Of a stretch of 64,000 nt of DNA, positions 11,530 through 22,419 are shown piece after piece. Every line of letters begins with the position of its first letter. Position 1 is the first letter of the stretch. This DNA is from Madurella fahalii (taxonomy: Eukaryota > Ascomycota > Sordariomycetes > Sordariales), in contig CM056876.1 in NCBI GenBank assembly GCA_029876055.1, forward strand, positions 4,154,001-4,218,000, written 5' to 3'. Made by a program: the position numbers and the translations under genes. Under the pieces are notes generated by a model. That model did not search any database and was not told the DNA's origin. It saw only the letters and a program-made list of their open reading frames with translations.

Positions 11530-14500
11530 TTATGCTCTGCGCTGCCCTTGCGCCTTTGCGAATCTCACTTCGTACGCCCTCAACAATGGTCCATCATCTA
11601 GGTGTTCCCTGGGTTCCCAGGTATTATCCTCAGGTGGATAGCCCTTCCATTTGATCAGGAACTGCCTATTTCTCGCTGAACCCCTGTGGTCGATGATGGC
11701 TTCCACCTCGTAATGTTGCTCTTCTGGCTCGACGTCGACCCTTTCGCGCTGCTCCTGCGCTTGTTCCTCGTTGCCCTTGAATGGCTCGAGCAGGGTAATT
11801 GGGAAAACTCGATGGATACGATAGCGTTGTGGAAGGTCCAGCTCGTATGCCATCTTCCTATCGCCGACAACCTTGAGGATCTTGAAGGGCCCCAGATACT
11901 TATCTGCGAGTTTGCTGCTTGGACGCCGCTGCTTGAGGTGCTTTGTTGAGAGCCAGACCCATTGACCAACCTGGAACGCCTTGTCTTCCCGCTTTCGATT
12001 ATACCACTTCTCGTAGTTCCTGTTGGTGGCGACGAGGATATCGTGGATCCTTTCGCGACTCGCCGACAAGCGTCTTGCTCGCTCATCCGCAGCGGGAACT
12101 GAGCTTCTGGGGATTGTTGCAGGATCTGGAGGATCTCGGGGGTGGAACCCATAGAGAAGAAAGGCTGGCGTCGACCGTGTTGCCGTATGGTAGGAACTGT
12201 TATAGGCATGCTCTGCGAGGCGTAGATGATGCGCCCAATCCGCTTGATCGTAGCTGCAGAACGCGCGCAAGTAATGCTCGAGTATCTGGTTCTGGCGCTC
12301 CGTCTGCCCATCTGTCTGCGGGTGATACGCGGTGCTCAGGCGCCGCTTGATACCCAAGAGCTCGCACAAGGTCTTCCAGAAGGAGCTCGTAAACAGGCTG
12401 CCCCTGTCGGACACGATGGACTGGGGAAGTCCGAAGGGTCGGTAGACGTGGTCGAAGAACAGCTCTGCGAAGGCGCTCGCTGTAAGCGTCGCAGTTGTTG
12501 CGATGTAGAGGGCGTACTTCGTGAACTTATCTACCACGACCAGGGCAGCGTTGCACGCCTTGCCTGTCCGAGGGTCGATCGAGGTTGGTAGGCCTGTGAC
12601 GAAGTCCACTGTGATCATCTGCCATGGTCCGTCGGGCACTGGCAGCGCTGCGAGTAAGCCGTAAGGGCGGTGCGTACGCGGCTTCGTGCGTTGGCAGGTC
12701 ACACAGTTGCCGTTGACGTGTGTCACCACGTCCTCTCTCATAGACGGCCAAAAGTAATTGCGCCCTAGGCGCTCCTGCGTCTTCCTAAAGCCTCCATGGC
12801 CCGCAGTCGGTGCGTTGTGATAGCTCTCAATCAGCTCGTGCCTAAGGGATGGGGGAACATATACTCTGCCTTGATAACGGACGAGCCCGTCCTCTCCTTC
12901 TCTCCAAGAGCCTTCGCCGCTCCTACGCCGCTGCTTGCAAGCGTCAGACTGAAGCCATTGATCTTTTAGTTGCTCCTCGAGCAACACTTCTTCTAAAGAC
13001 AGCCACCCTCCTGTCGCCTGGGTCCCGTGATCTCCGTTTTTAGCGCCTGCGGCGCCCACGATAGGCGTGCGGTGATCAGGCGCAGCCTCATCGTAAGAGT
13101 CATTCCCTATGCGACGGCAGAGGCCCCCGGCGCCGAATGTAGAACGAAAACTACAGGACAGCCCATCGGGGGGGCTAGCGCTAGCGACGCGTATCTGCTT
13201 GTTGGCATCCGATACAGCGTCTTCGTCCTCATCTGTGGAGCCGCGGCCGCGCTTCTCGCCGCAGTCCCAGACCTCTTGGACCACAACGTCGCTCTGGCCT
13301 TCTTGGCTCAGCAGCAACCTCTCAAACTCTTCTCTTTCTTGCTCAATGACTTCTTCGTCTTCTGCTGTTCTCATGCGCAGCGGCAGCGCAACTGTGGCAG
13401 ACGGTCGGAGCAGTCTTCGGGCCGCAGCGACAACGGGGCAGGGGCTAGGGTTCTCCTGTCGCCCACGCTCAATCCTGTTCTGCAGGAGTTGAAGCAGCGG
13501 GTTCTCAGCGTCTTCGCCCGCCTCTTCTTCTTCCATGTGGTCTGGCCTACGCGAAAGTCCATCAGCAGGGTTCTGAGCACCAGGGCGGTACTTAATGACG
13601 AAGTCAAACGCAGCTAAGTCGTCGCTCCAACGCAGTTGCCGCAAACTTGGTCTCTTCTTGGTCTTCCAGTACTCCAGGTTAAGGTGGTCTGTCAGGACTA
13701 CAACTGGGACCTGAGTGTAAAGGAGATACTGGGACCAAGTTCGGAACGCATCGACGAACGCAAGCAGCTCCCCATCTCCGGTACCGTAGCGCGTTTCTTC
13801 AGGCGTAAGCTTCCTCGATCTGAAAGCGACAGGGTGCCAACGATCCTCATAGAGCTGCGAGAGCACTGCTCCAATCGCGCGCTTCGAGGCATCTGTCTCC
13901 ACACGGATGGGCAGGGAGGGATCGAAGTGCCTAAGGATGGGGGCCTCGCCGAATTTGCGTCTGAGCAGCTCGAACGCCTTGGTTGCCTCCTTCGTGAGCT
14001 CGAATGGGCGCTTCTGGTCGCCACGCAGGAGGTCTGTCAAAGGGGCACAAATCTTCGAATAGTTCCTAATAAAGCGACGGTAGAACCCTGTGAATCCCAG
14101 GAAGACTTGAATGTCGTGCACGCTGCGAAGGAGCGGCCACTGCGTAACGGACTCGACGCGGGACGGCTCCATAGCGATCCCCTCGGGTGAGATTATGTAC
14201 CCCAGGAACTCGACTTCAGTGGTGTGGAATTGGCACTTCTTGAGATTGGCGTAGAGGTCAGCCTTCTCCAATCGATCGAGGACTTCCTTCACATGCTGCT
14301 CATGCGCTGCTTCGTCATCGCTGTAGATCAGGATATCGTCTAAGTAGACGATGCACGTGACGTCCACCAGCCCAGATAACGCTTGGTTGATGTACGTCTG
14401 GAAGGTCGCTGGGGCGTTGGCTAGCCCCATCGCCATCACACGGAACTCGTAGTGGCCGTATCGTGTGCGAAAGGCGGTCTTCCACTCGTCGCCCTCGCTG

Positions 14501-15381
14501 AGCCTAATGCGATAGTACGCATCCTTCAAATCGATCTTGGTATAGATCTTAGCCGTTGACAGACGGTCAAGGATCTCTCCAATTAGCGGGATAGGTGCGC
14601 GGTTCTTGCGTGTTACCGCGTTCAGCCCTCGGTAGTCGACAACAAGGCGCAATTCGCCCCCCTTTTTTGGGACGAATAAGATAGGGGCGCCTGCAGGGCT
14701 TGTGGAGGGTCGTATCCAGCCCTTCTCAGTAGCGGCCCTGAGCCACTCGCGCAGGGTCTCGAGTTCTGTCACCCCCAATGGGTAAATTGGTCCCCAGGGC
14801 GGCTGCGCATCGTCCACGAGCTCAATGCGGTGCTTTACTGATGTCTTGGGGAAGGGCAGGATCCCCGACTTATGGAACAGCTTTTCGTACGCCCGGTAAG
14901 CCTCCGGGAGCTGCGGTTGCTCCAGCTCATACGCCACGTTGGCGGGGTCCTCGTTGGAGGGGATAACAGCTGCGAGGGCAAATACCGATCCGACCCACTG
15001 TTGCTTGGGCTCAACGCGTAAGCCCACTCGCAGCGCCTCAGGCGGGTAAGCCCACGTCTTGGCCCAGAAGTCGATGTCGGGGTTGGCCATTTCGAGCCAG
15101 GGCTGGCCGAGTAGGACGACGAAGGGCTCAATATCCGCGACAACAAAGCGCAGGAGATACGTCTGAGCTCTGCCTTTACAGTCGACGGCACGCATGTAAA
15201 GGGGACACACTCCGTAGGTCCGTACAGGTTGATTTCCGATGCCGGCAATCCCTACCGATGGCTCGAAGTGCTTAAGGAGGGAGTGCTTGGTAAGATAGCT
15301 GTAGCTGATCAGATTGTAATCTGCTCCTGAGTCGAGCATCGCAAGCGCCTTTTTCCAGCTTCCTTGCATCCTGACCATCAC
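11530..15381 (-). CDS. pol: pol polyprotein of element B (protease, RT, RNase H, integrase, chromodomain)
   Basis: 1,283 codons, in the same frame as gag and separated from it by one TAG plus 13 codons, so it is probably made as a Gag-Pol fusion rather than from its own start. Seen in order: aspartic protease LDSGAD (about residue 17), reverse transcriptase with YLDDILIYS (about 346), RNase H with ETDAS (about 494) and TDHLNLEYW, an HHCC integrase zinc module (about 850-900), and the integrase core with TVDF, VSDRG and TDGQTERQNQ (D, D, E). The C-terminal chromodomain has FLIKWKGYPPEDNTWEP (about 1230-1270). This is the standard chromovirus order. Chromodomain integrases direct insertion to methylated-H3K9 or similar chromatin in known cases, which fits insertion into an old element. 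Confidence 0.95.
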   Translation of the reverse strand: MMVRMQGSWKKALAMLDSGADYNLISYSYLTKHSLLKHFEPSVGIAGIGNQPVRTYGVCPLYMRAVDCKGRAQTYLLRFVVADIEPFVVLLGQPWLEMANPDIDFWAKTWAYPPEALRVGLRVEPKQQWVGSVFALAAVIPSNEDPANVAYELEQPQLPEAYRAYEKLFHKSGILPFPKTSVKHRIELVDDAQPPWGPIYPLGVTELETLREWLRAATEKGWIRPSTSPAGAPILFVPKKGGELRLVVDYRGLNAVTRKNRAPIPLIGEILDRLSTAKIYTKIDLKDAYYRIRLSEGDEWKTAFRTRYGHYEFRVMAMGLANAPATFQTYINQALSGLVDVTCIVYLDDILIYSDDEAAHEQHVKEVLDRLEKADLYANLKKCQFHTTEVEFLGYIISPEGIAMEPSRVESVTQWPLLRSVHDIQVFLGFTGFYRRFIRNYSKICAPLTDLLRGDQKRPFELTKEATKAFELLRRKFGEAPILRHFDPSLPIRVETDASKRAIGAVLSQLYEDRWHPVAFRSRKLTPEETRYGTGDGELLAFVDAFRTWSQYLLYTQVPVVVLTDHLNLEYWKTKKRPSLRQLRWSDDLAAFDFVIKYRPGAQNPADGLSRRPDHMEEEEAGEDAENPLLQLLQNRIERGRQENPSPCPVVAAARRLLRPSATVALPLRMRTAEDEEVIEQEREEFERLLLSQEGQSDVVVQEVWDCGEKRGRGSTDEDEDAVSDANKQIRVASASPPDGLSCSFRSTFGAGGLCRRIGNDSYDEAAPDHRTPIVGAAGAKNGDHGTQATGGWLSLEEVLLEEQLKDQWLQSDACKQRRRSGEGSWREGEDGLVRYQGRVYVPPSLRHELIESYHNAPTAGHGGFRKTQERLGRNYFWPSMREDVVTHVNGNCVTCQRTKPRTHRPYGLLAALPVPDGPWQMITVDFVTGLPTSIDPRTGKACNAALVVVDKFTKYALYIATTATLTASAFAELFFDHVYRPFGLPQSIVSDRGSLFTSSFWKTLCELLGIKRRLSTAYHPQTDGQTERQNQILEHYLRAFCSYDQADWAHHLRLAEHAYNSSYHTATRSTPAFLLYGFHPRDPPDPATIPRSSVPAADERARRLSASRERIHDILVATNRNYEKWYNRKREDKAFQVGQWVWLSTKHLKQRRPSSKLADKYLGPFKILKVVGDRKMAYELDLPQRYRIHRVFPITLLEPFKGNEEQAQEQRERVDVEPEEQHYEVEAIIDHRGSARNRQFLIKWKGYPPEDNTWEPREHLDDGPLLRAYEVRFAKAQGQRRA

Positions 15382-15423
15382 ATCGGACTCTACACGACGA
15401 GAGATGTCCCCGGCGTTGCCCTA
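15382..15423 (-). other. gag-pol junction with single in-frame UAG
   Basis: gag and pol share one frame. The only interruption is TAG followed by GGC, then 13 sense codons up to the first Met-type codon of pol. Two readings are possible: programmed readthrough of UAG-G, or one RIP-type C-to-T change of a CAG codon in a formerly single ORF. Confidence 0.85.
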
Positions 15424-16836
15424 TTTCTCTGTCGCTGCGGCTCCTGCGCGTTCCCGCAGAGGGATCTGGTTGCTGCTGGTGGCAGGGTCGTCGCTGGGGC
15501 ACCGAAGTGACGTGTGCCCTGCTTGATTGCAGCGCCGGCATACCGCCTGGGGGCAATTGGTTGAGTAGTGCCCCGGCTGGTTGCAGGTATAGCAGCGTTG
15601 TTGCTGCTTGTCCGCCCTCTCCGGCGCTGGGGGGTTGGACGGCCCCGACAGACAGTTCCTGGCGATATGGCCCTCCCTTCCGCAGTTGTAGCAGACGATG
15701 TTGCGCCCTGGTCGCGCCAGTGGAGCTTGGGCGCCTCTCTCGACAGACTCTGGTGCCGTAGGGGGTTCTAGCGGGGGTCGCAGTCGGGAGCGGTATCCCG
15801 AAGTCCCTTCAACCCGCTGACTGTCCTCAATCCGACGGGCGGTGCTCACAAGCTGCTGGTAAGTAGCAGGTAAGGTGGCTTGGCAGGTAATCGCCAGGCG
15901 AATCTCCCTGCGGAACTTCGGGAGGAGGCCAATTACCCGCTGACTCTCCTCCATCTGGTAGGGGAGGTCGGCAGTGATAGTTGTATATCGATCCACGAAT
16001 TCCGTCACCGTCTCATCGTCGCGCTGACGCAGGTTATCAAGCTGCGTAGCCGCAGAGAGGGCGCGCGTCTCCGGATCTGAGAGCTGACTGCGAAGGAACT
16101 CAACGAATTCCTCCCACGTCACTAAGGCAGGGTCGAAGGAAGGGTCATTTTCCCGCTCAGTAATGTGCTTGACCCAGGAGTTCTTGGGGGTCCCGCGTAG
16201 GCAGCTCACCGCATACGTAACGCAGTCGCTGCTTGGAACGTTGCCGAGAAGGCGGAAGTTCGCCTTGCAGTCGAAGAGAAAATTGCGAAGAGCGGTTGCA
16301 TTGGACCCATTGTACGTAGGATGGGTGAGAGTCGGGGTCTTCCACGTCACTCCCACCTGTGCGACTGTCCCAAGCTGCTGGGGCGCCACGCTCGCGGGGG
16401 TCGTAGGAGCGGGCTCAGGAGGGGTCAAAAGGGCCTCCCGGGATGGATGCACCATAGAATTAGCCAGAGGCGCTGGTTCTGGCGCGCGTTGATTCTGATG
16501 GAGGAGCAGCTCAAGCTCAGCTCTCTTGCGGCGTAGTGCAGCCTCCCGGCGCGCGACAGCAATCTGCTCGTCGAGTCGTCGTTCCTCGTCAAGCAGTCGC
16601 TGCTGTTGCTCAGACAGGGGCGCGTCCGTCTGCGCTGCGGGGGAGCGGTTGATGAGCAGCTCGTCCGCAGGTAAGCGCCCTTGGGTCATGCTGAGGGAAT
16701 CAAGGACCTGAGCGTCCGAAACCTCAGGAATATCAGGAAGTTGTGCGATACTGGAAGGCTGGCTATTCGACGTGAGCGAGCCTTCTGTTTCGCTTGCAAG
16801 CTGATTGAGAGTAGCGCGCTGACGCCTTGGTGCCAT
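15421..16836 (-). CDS. gag: gag of element B
   Basis: 471 aa from ATG 16836, 46 bp inside the LTR. The N-terminal third is polar with a Glu/Arg-rich coiled-coil segment (about residues 80-115). A retrotransposon gag domain follows at about 170-330 (TYNGSNATALRNFLFDCK, then SVLE-like helices ending in TARRIEDS). Three CCHC zinc knuckles lie at about 380-450 (CYNCGREGHIARNC, CYTCNQPGHYSTNC, CRRCNQAGHTSLRC). The frame ends in TAG at 15423-15421, followed by GGC and the in-frame pol sequence. Confidence 0.93.
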   Translation of the reverse strand: MAPRRQRATLNQLASETEGSLTSNSQPSSIAQLPDIPEVSDAQVLDSLSMTQGRLPADELLINRSPAAQTDAPLSEQQQRLLDEERRLDEQIAVARREAALRRKRAELELLLHQNQRAPEPAPLANSMVHPSREALLTPPEPAPTTPASVAPQQLGTVAQVGVTWKTPTLTHPTYNGSNATALRNFLFDCKANFRLLGNVPSSDCVTYAVSCLRGTPKNSWVKHITERENDPSFDPALVTWEEFVEFLRSQLSDPETRALSAATQLDNLRQRDDETVTEFVDRYTTITADLPYQMEESQRVIGLLPKFRREIRLAITCQATLPATYQQLVSTARRIEDSQRVEGTSGYRSRLRPPLEPPTAPESVERGAQAPLARPGRNIVCYNCGREGHIARNCLSGPSNPPAPERADKQQQRCYTCNQPGHYSTNCPQAVCRRCNQAGHTSLRCPSDDPATSSNQIPLRERAGAAATEK

Positions 16837-16871
16837 GCTCGCCCCGGACGGTCTAGTCGCCCGGAAGGCAA

Positions 16872-16882
16872 AGAGTTCAACG
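16872..16882 (-). other. self-primer binding site of element B
   Basis: On the minus strand CGTTGAACTCT abuts the LTR. Its core TTGAACTCT is the reverse complement of AGAGTTCAA within the LTR (16990-16998 on the plus strand). That internal copy lies 38 nt downstream of a TATA-like box (17032-17038), where the transcript should begin. This matches Tf1-type self-priming. Confidence 0.7.
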
Positions 16883-17242
16883 TGTGAGGATCAAGGATCC
16901 AAGGGTATTAGGACCAGAGTGCCTGGGTACGAGCAGTGCACGCGCAACGTAGGAGCAGAGTGCTCGTTAGGGGTGGGATGGTGGTCTCATTGAACTCTGT
17001 CTCTCTCCTAAGTCCTGTCTTCCACCCCCCTCTTTATGCCCTGCGATGACAACGTCTGGGCTCACTTACCCCGCTCGCTGCCCCGTCATCGACCTTGCTT
17101 GTACGCTCCTTCGACGCTCCTCTGACGCGATATCCTCGCCCTTCTGGCCTAGCGTTGTTGTTGCTTTTGCGACCCCGCCGGCGCTGCGGCTTCGGGGCTT
17201 CCGTCCTGCGCCCACGCCGACCTTACCCAGCCGGTCCTCACA
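16883..17242 (-). repeat. 5' LTR of element B
   Basis: 360 bp, apparently identical to 9130-9489. It contains the TATA-like box (minus strand CATAAAG) and the predicted transcript start AGAGTTCAA. Confidence 0.95.
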
Positions 17243-20200
17243 CGGGGAAACGGCAGATACCGGCGGACGTGAACCCCGATCACGTCGGTGAAGACGATAT
17301 ACCAGAGGTTCTAGTCAAAGAACGAATATATACTTCCGCAACCTTGTTGAACTATGCCTCTCAATCTATTACAGTCGATCTCGATACTGGAGTAGAGATT
17401 GATGTTGTCAGTCTGGAGTTTATAAAGCAGAGGAAACTCCGATAGATCGGGATATAATTACCCCGTATTCGGTTTATAGACTATTATATCGTTAAAGCAT
17501 TTGGTATTTATAAAGTTCCCTTAGAACTGACAGACTGCTAAGGAATTACTAAAAGAATATGTATTTCTTATACTACTATCAATTACCCCCTTATTATAAA
17601 CGATTCCCCTATTCTTCTTAGGATACTAAGTTTAATATCCTATAAGGTCTTGTTATACCCAGAAGGGAATTTATAGTAGTTTATAACGGAATCGGAGTAT
17701 ATTCGGATTGAAAACCCGAAGAAATTCTTAAAAATATATCGAGGAGAAGCTTATATTTACTCCTTAATGCAGTACCCAGATATACCGGAGGCGCTTTTTC
17801 TGGAGGAGGAAGAGGAGAATACCCCCTGAAAACCTAAAGACATCCCTCCTGAAATCTCAGACTTTACAGATATTATAAACTCCAGTAACGCAGATATTCT
17901 GCCTTCTTTCAAAAGCACTGATTATGCTATTGATCTACTCCCTAATACTATTCCTCCTATTGGATCTCTTTACCCTCTATCACAATATGAACTTTCGATT
18001 TTAGAGGAATATCTACACGAAAACCTAGCGAAAGGCCGTATTTGCCTATCCCAGAGTTCAGCTACAAGTCCTGTCTTATTTGTCCTAAAGAAAGATAGTA
18101 CTCTATACTTATATATAAATTACTGCGGACTTAACCGGATAACGGTCAAGAATCGGTACCCTTTACCGTTAATCTCAGAACTCTTAGACCGAGTATCCGG
18201 AGCAAAGTATTTCACGAAGTTGGACCTGAAAGAAGTATACTACCGGATTCGCATCCGAGAAGGAGACGAATAGAAGACGGCTTTCCATACCCGATACAGT
18301 CTATTTAAGTATCTTGTTATATCTTTTGGCCTGACAAATACTCCTACAACCTTCTAAAGTTATATTCAGACTGCTTTAGACAGGCTACTAGACGATTGTT
18401 ATATATATTATTTGGATAATATTTTAATTTTCTCCCCAGACCAGGAAACCTATACGACTCACCTCCGACGAGTCCTGGAACGCCTAAGACAAGCGTAGTT
18501 ATACTGCAAGCCCAGCAAGTATTTATTTTATTAGGATAAGGTAGAATTTCTAGGTTATATTTTGACTCCCGAAGGTATCGGCATAGATTCGGCACGAATT
18601 CAGACTATCTAAGATTGGCCTGAACTACAATCCTATCGAGATATCCAAGTTTTCTTAGGATTTTACAATTTTTACTATCGATTTATTCGAGGTTATTCGG
18701 AGATTACATTACTATTAAGTAATTTGCTAAAGGGGTTATAGAACGAACGAAAACCGGGAACCCTCTAGTTAGAGGCTGAAGAGCGTACAGCATTCGCGCA
18801 GCTTAAGAGAGCATTTCAAGATATACCAGTTTTGTATTATTTCGACCCCGAACTCCCTATTATCATTGAAACAGACGCTTCTGACTTTGTAATGGGAGCT
18901 GTCCTGTCGTAGGTCCTGAAAGGAGGCCGAAAATGTCCTATTACGTTCTAGTTAGCAAAGTTTTCTAGACCGGCCTAGGACTATAGAACTCCTGATAAGG
19001 AGATGATAGCTATTGTAGAAGCCTTCAAGTATTGGCGATACTACGTTGAAAGGAGTCGCTATAAAGTCATTGTGTTTTCGGATTATAATAACCTATAAAG
19101 GTTTATAAAGTAAAACCGATTGAACGGCCGATAGGCTAGATGGTGTATATATCTAGCAGGATTTGATTTCACTATCAAGTATCAGCCTAGGAAGCGAAAT
19201 CCGGCCGATAGCCCCTCGAGAAGACCAGATTACGAGGATAAAGAACGTCCTAACAGACTCGAATAGATGCCTACTTTTAAGAACAAAATTGCTCGGGCAA
19301 ACCGGATTAGAAAGCTGATTGCAGAAAGAAATAAGATTGCCTATTACGTAGAAGAGAGTAAATTAGCTCGTATAAGAAACCCTGGTAAATCAGCCAGTAC
19401 CTGGGTCGGAAAGACAACTGCGGAAGGGGTCAAGAGAGTCTACTGTGTACTAGAGAATGGCGAAGATACTAGTGTATAGGACCCTAGTAAACTAGCTAGT
19501 TGGAAACCCGAAACAATAGGTTGTCCTTTAGAAGTCACTGTAGGATCGCTAAGTGTTTACCTGCCAGGACCTTAGGATTACCAAGAAGCCGATTGGCTTA
19601 GACAGGAATAGATTATTACTCGTTAATATACGAAAGAGTACGCTCGACTGGAAGCGGTTTATACTGCAGAACTGTTGAAATCTATAAGAGAATTGATCCT
19701 AGAGCTATAAGCTACGGATCCGGTGACTCTGAAAATTAAGGAAAAGCTGGTAAGTCCAGCCCGAAACCAGAGAGTTTCGTTCGAATAGGCACTTGGATGC
19801 GAGTAAGAATTGCTATATTAAGGACGATTGTTCGTCCCGGCAGAGTAAGCCGTTAAATAGGAGTTACTCCAGCTTTTTTATAACGATCTATTAGCAGGTC
19901 ATTTTGGTATCGAAAAGACTTTCGAACTGTTGTAAAGAAAATACTTCTGGCATAGTATAACCAAAGATGTTAAAGACTACTGCAGAACCTGCTATACCTA
20001 CCAAGTCAATAAAATAAGATAGTATAAGCTGTATAGATCGCTCGAATCGTTACCGATTCCTATATGACCTTAGAGCGAAATCACTATAGACTTTATTATA
20101 GGTTTTCCTGTAGTGAAGAGTCCCGATAGCTCCGAAAAGGATGCAATTCTAGTAGTTGTCGATCGGTATACGAAGATGAACTGATTCTTCCTAGTATCTA

Positions 20201-20873
20201 CCACTATCACTAGTTAAGAATTAGCAGAGTTTGTTTATAAAGAGATTGAACTTAAGTATAGCCCTATTGATAATTGCGTTAGTAATCGAGGTTTTATTTT
20301 CATATTATAGTTTTGGAGCGATTTGTATTACCTGCAAAAGGTATATAAACGGCTTTCGACCGCTTTTTACCTACAAACCGACGGGTAAACGGAGCGAGTA
20401 AATCAAATACTTATTTAATACCTCCGTTGCTTCGTATACTAAAACTAAATTACCTGGGTAAATCTCCTCCTAGAAGCAGAATTTGTTGTCAATAGTGCTG
20501 TCAATTCTATAATTAAGATGAGTCCCTTTGAAGTATTGATAGGTTATCAACCTCCGATTTCCCGTTATATCGAGGGCGATATATAAGAGAGGAGGATATC
20601 CAGTGTAATTGAAAGAATTAAAAAATTTATTAAGCTGAGAAAACAGTTAGAACAAAATTGGGCTGAAGCTATAGTAGTCCAGAAACGATATTACGACGAG
20701 AAGTATATAAAAGAGGAGTTTAAGAATAGAAGTTTGGTATTGTTATCAACCTAGAATTTGAGATTCAAGTTACCGAGGAAATTGGTACCTAAGTTCATCG
20801 GTCTATTTCGTGTTCTAAACCGAGTCGGATCGCTGGCTTATCGTTTGGCACTCCCGGATAAGTACGATCGTTT

Positions 20874-21088
20874 TGTCAGATCGAAAATTGGGATTGCTGT
20901 GAGAAAAGGAGAGTGAAAGGATGATTCGCATTGAAGGAGCGGCGTCTGCGCAGCTATCGCTTCTAAGGAGGTGGTAGGTGACAGTGTTGAACTCTGAACG
21001 TTCCAAAACTTCCGGCGAAGCCGGTAATTTATAGGCTCCTGACCCTGGCAGTACCCCGCCTGCACCTGACACCCTCTTGCACCTGACA
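20874..21088 (-). repeat. 3' LTR of element C
   Basis: 215 bp, TGTCAGATCG to GCACCTGACA. The end contains a short internal direct repeat of GCACCTGACA. Confidence 0.92.
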
Positions 21089-21149
21089 AGGTACTCCCCC
21101 TTGCTTGGGTTCCTCCTGGAACCCGTACAGAGCTCTCTTCGACTGGCTA

Positions 21150-22260
21150 GCTGCGTAACAGGTGCTCCTTGACTGCGCGATCGTAGCTGCAACGAACTGA
21201 CTGACTCGAAGGCTGAATCGCTGACTGCAGCGAGCTGACTGACTCTCCCTCGAAGACCGAATCGAACTGACTGACTGCTCTCTGCAACTGCGTAAAAGGT
21301 GCTTTTTGACTGCGTAACCGTAGCTGCAACGAACTGACTCGCGAAGGCTAAATCGAACTGACTGACTCTCTCGAAGGCTAACCGAACTGACTGACTACTA
21401 CCTGCAATCTCGAAGGCTGAATCGAACTGACTGACTGTAGCGAGCTGACTGACTCTCCCTCGAAGACCGAATCGAACTGACTGACTGCCCTCTGCAACTG
21501 CGTAAAAGGTGCTTTTTGACTGCATAACCGTAGCTGCAACGAACTGACTCGCGAAGGCTAAATCGAACTGACTGACTCTCTCGAAGGCTAACCGAACTGA
21601 CTGACTACTACCTGCAATCTCGAAGGCTGAATCGAACTGACTGACTGTAGCGAGCTGACTGACTCTCCCTCGAAGACCGAATCGAACTGACTGACTGCTC
21701 TCTGCAACTGCGTAAAAGGTGCTTTTTAACTGCGTAACTGTAGCTGCAACGAACTGACTGACTCTCGAAGGCTGAATCGAACTGACTGACTGTAGCGAGC
21801 TGACTGACTCTCCCTCGAAGACCGAATCGAACTGACTGACTGCTCTCTGCAACTGCGTAAAAGGTGCTTTTTAACTGCGTAACTGTAGCTGCAACGAACT
21901 GACTGACTCTCGAAGGCTGAATCGAACTGACTGACTGTAGCGAGCTGACTGACTCTCCCTCGAAGACCGAATCGAACTGACTGACTGCTCTCTGCAACTG
22001 CGTAAAAGGTGCTTTTTGACTGCGCAACTGTAGCTGCAACGAACTGACTGACTCTCGAAGGCTGAATCGAACTGACTGACTGCCATCTGCAACTGCGTAA
22101 AAGGTGTTTTTTGACTGCGTTACCGTAGCTGCAACGAATTTCTCGAAGACTGAATCGAACCGACTGACTTTCTCGAAGACTGAATCGAACCGACTGACTT
22201 TCTCGAAGACTGAATCGAACCGACTGACTTTCTCGAAGACTGAATCGAACCGACTGACTA
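21150..22260. repeat. tandem GACTGACT-type repeats inside element C
   Basis: Irregular array built from short modules such as TCGAACTGACTGACTG and TGCGTAAAAGGTGCTTTTT. The latter module recurs at spacings of about 209, 209, 147, 148 and 90 bp. It ends in four near-perfect 30-bp units at 22141-22260 (TCTCGAAGACTGAATCGAAC as core). Such arrays expand and contract easily. Confidence 0.9.
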
Positions 22261-22419
22261 CTTCCCCCTCTCTAGGGTTCCTCCTGGAACCCGTATTCTG
22301 AATTGCTGGCTGGCGAAATCAGTTGCAGGCGCTGAAGCTGCTTGGACGTGTCGTAAGCAGTGATACTGCTCTATAATGGAATTCGTCCCTTCAATCCTGT
22401 TCCTCCAAGACAAGCGCTT

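Larger units (their letters stand above)
9130..17242 (-). mobile_element. intact Ty3/gypsy chromovirus B nested in A
   Basis: 8,113-bp element in minus orientation. LTRs of 360 bp at 9130-9489 and 16883-17242 look identical by eye. The 5-bp duplication CGGGG (9125-9129 and 17243-17247) is perfect. Order along the minus strand: LTR, self-primer site, gag (16836-15421), one in-frame TAG, pol (15381-11530), then a 2-kb region carrying a gene on the opposite strand (10376-11435), a polypurine tract next to 9489, and the second LTR. Open frames and matching LTRs point to a recent, possibly still active insertion. Its GC-rich codon use contrasts sharply with the AT-shifted element A around it. Confidence 0.95.

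Noticed and set aside
20815..22092. Long minus-strand open frames inside element C (345, 143, 73 codons)
   Set aside because: Composition is a repeat of a few residues dictated by the tandem DNA repeat; other frames of the same repeats are open too. Not taken as a gene.
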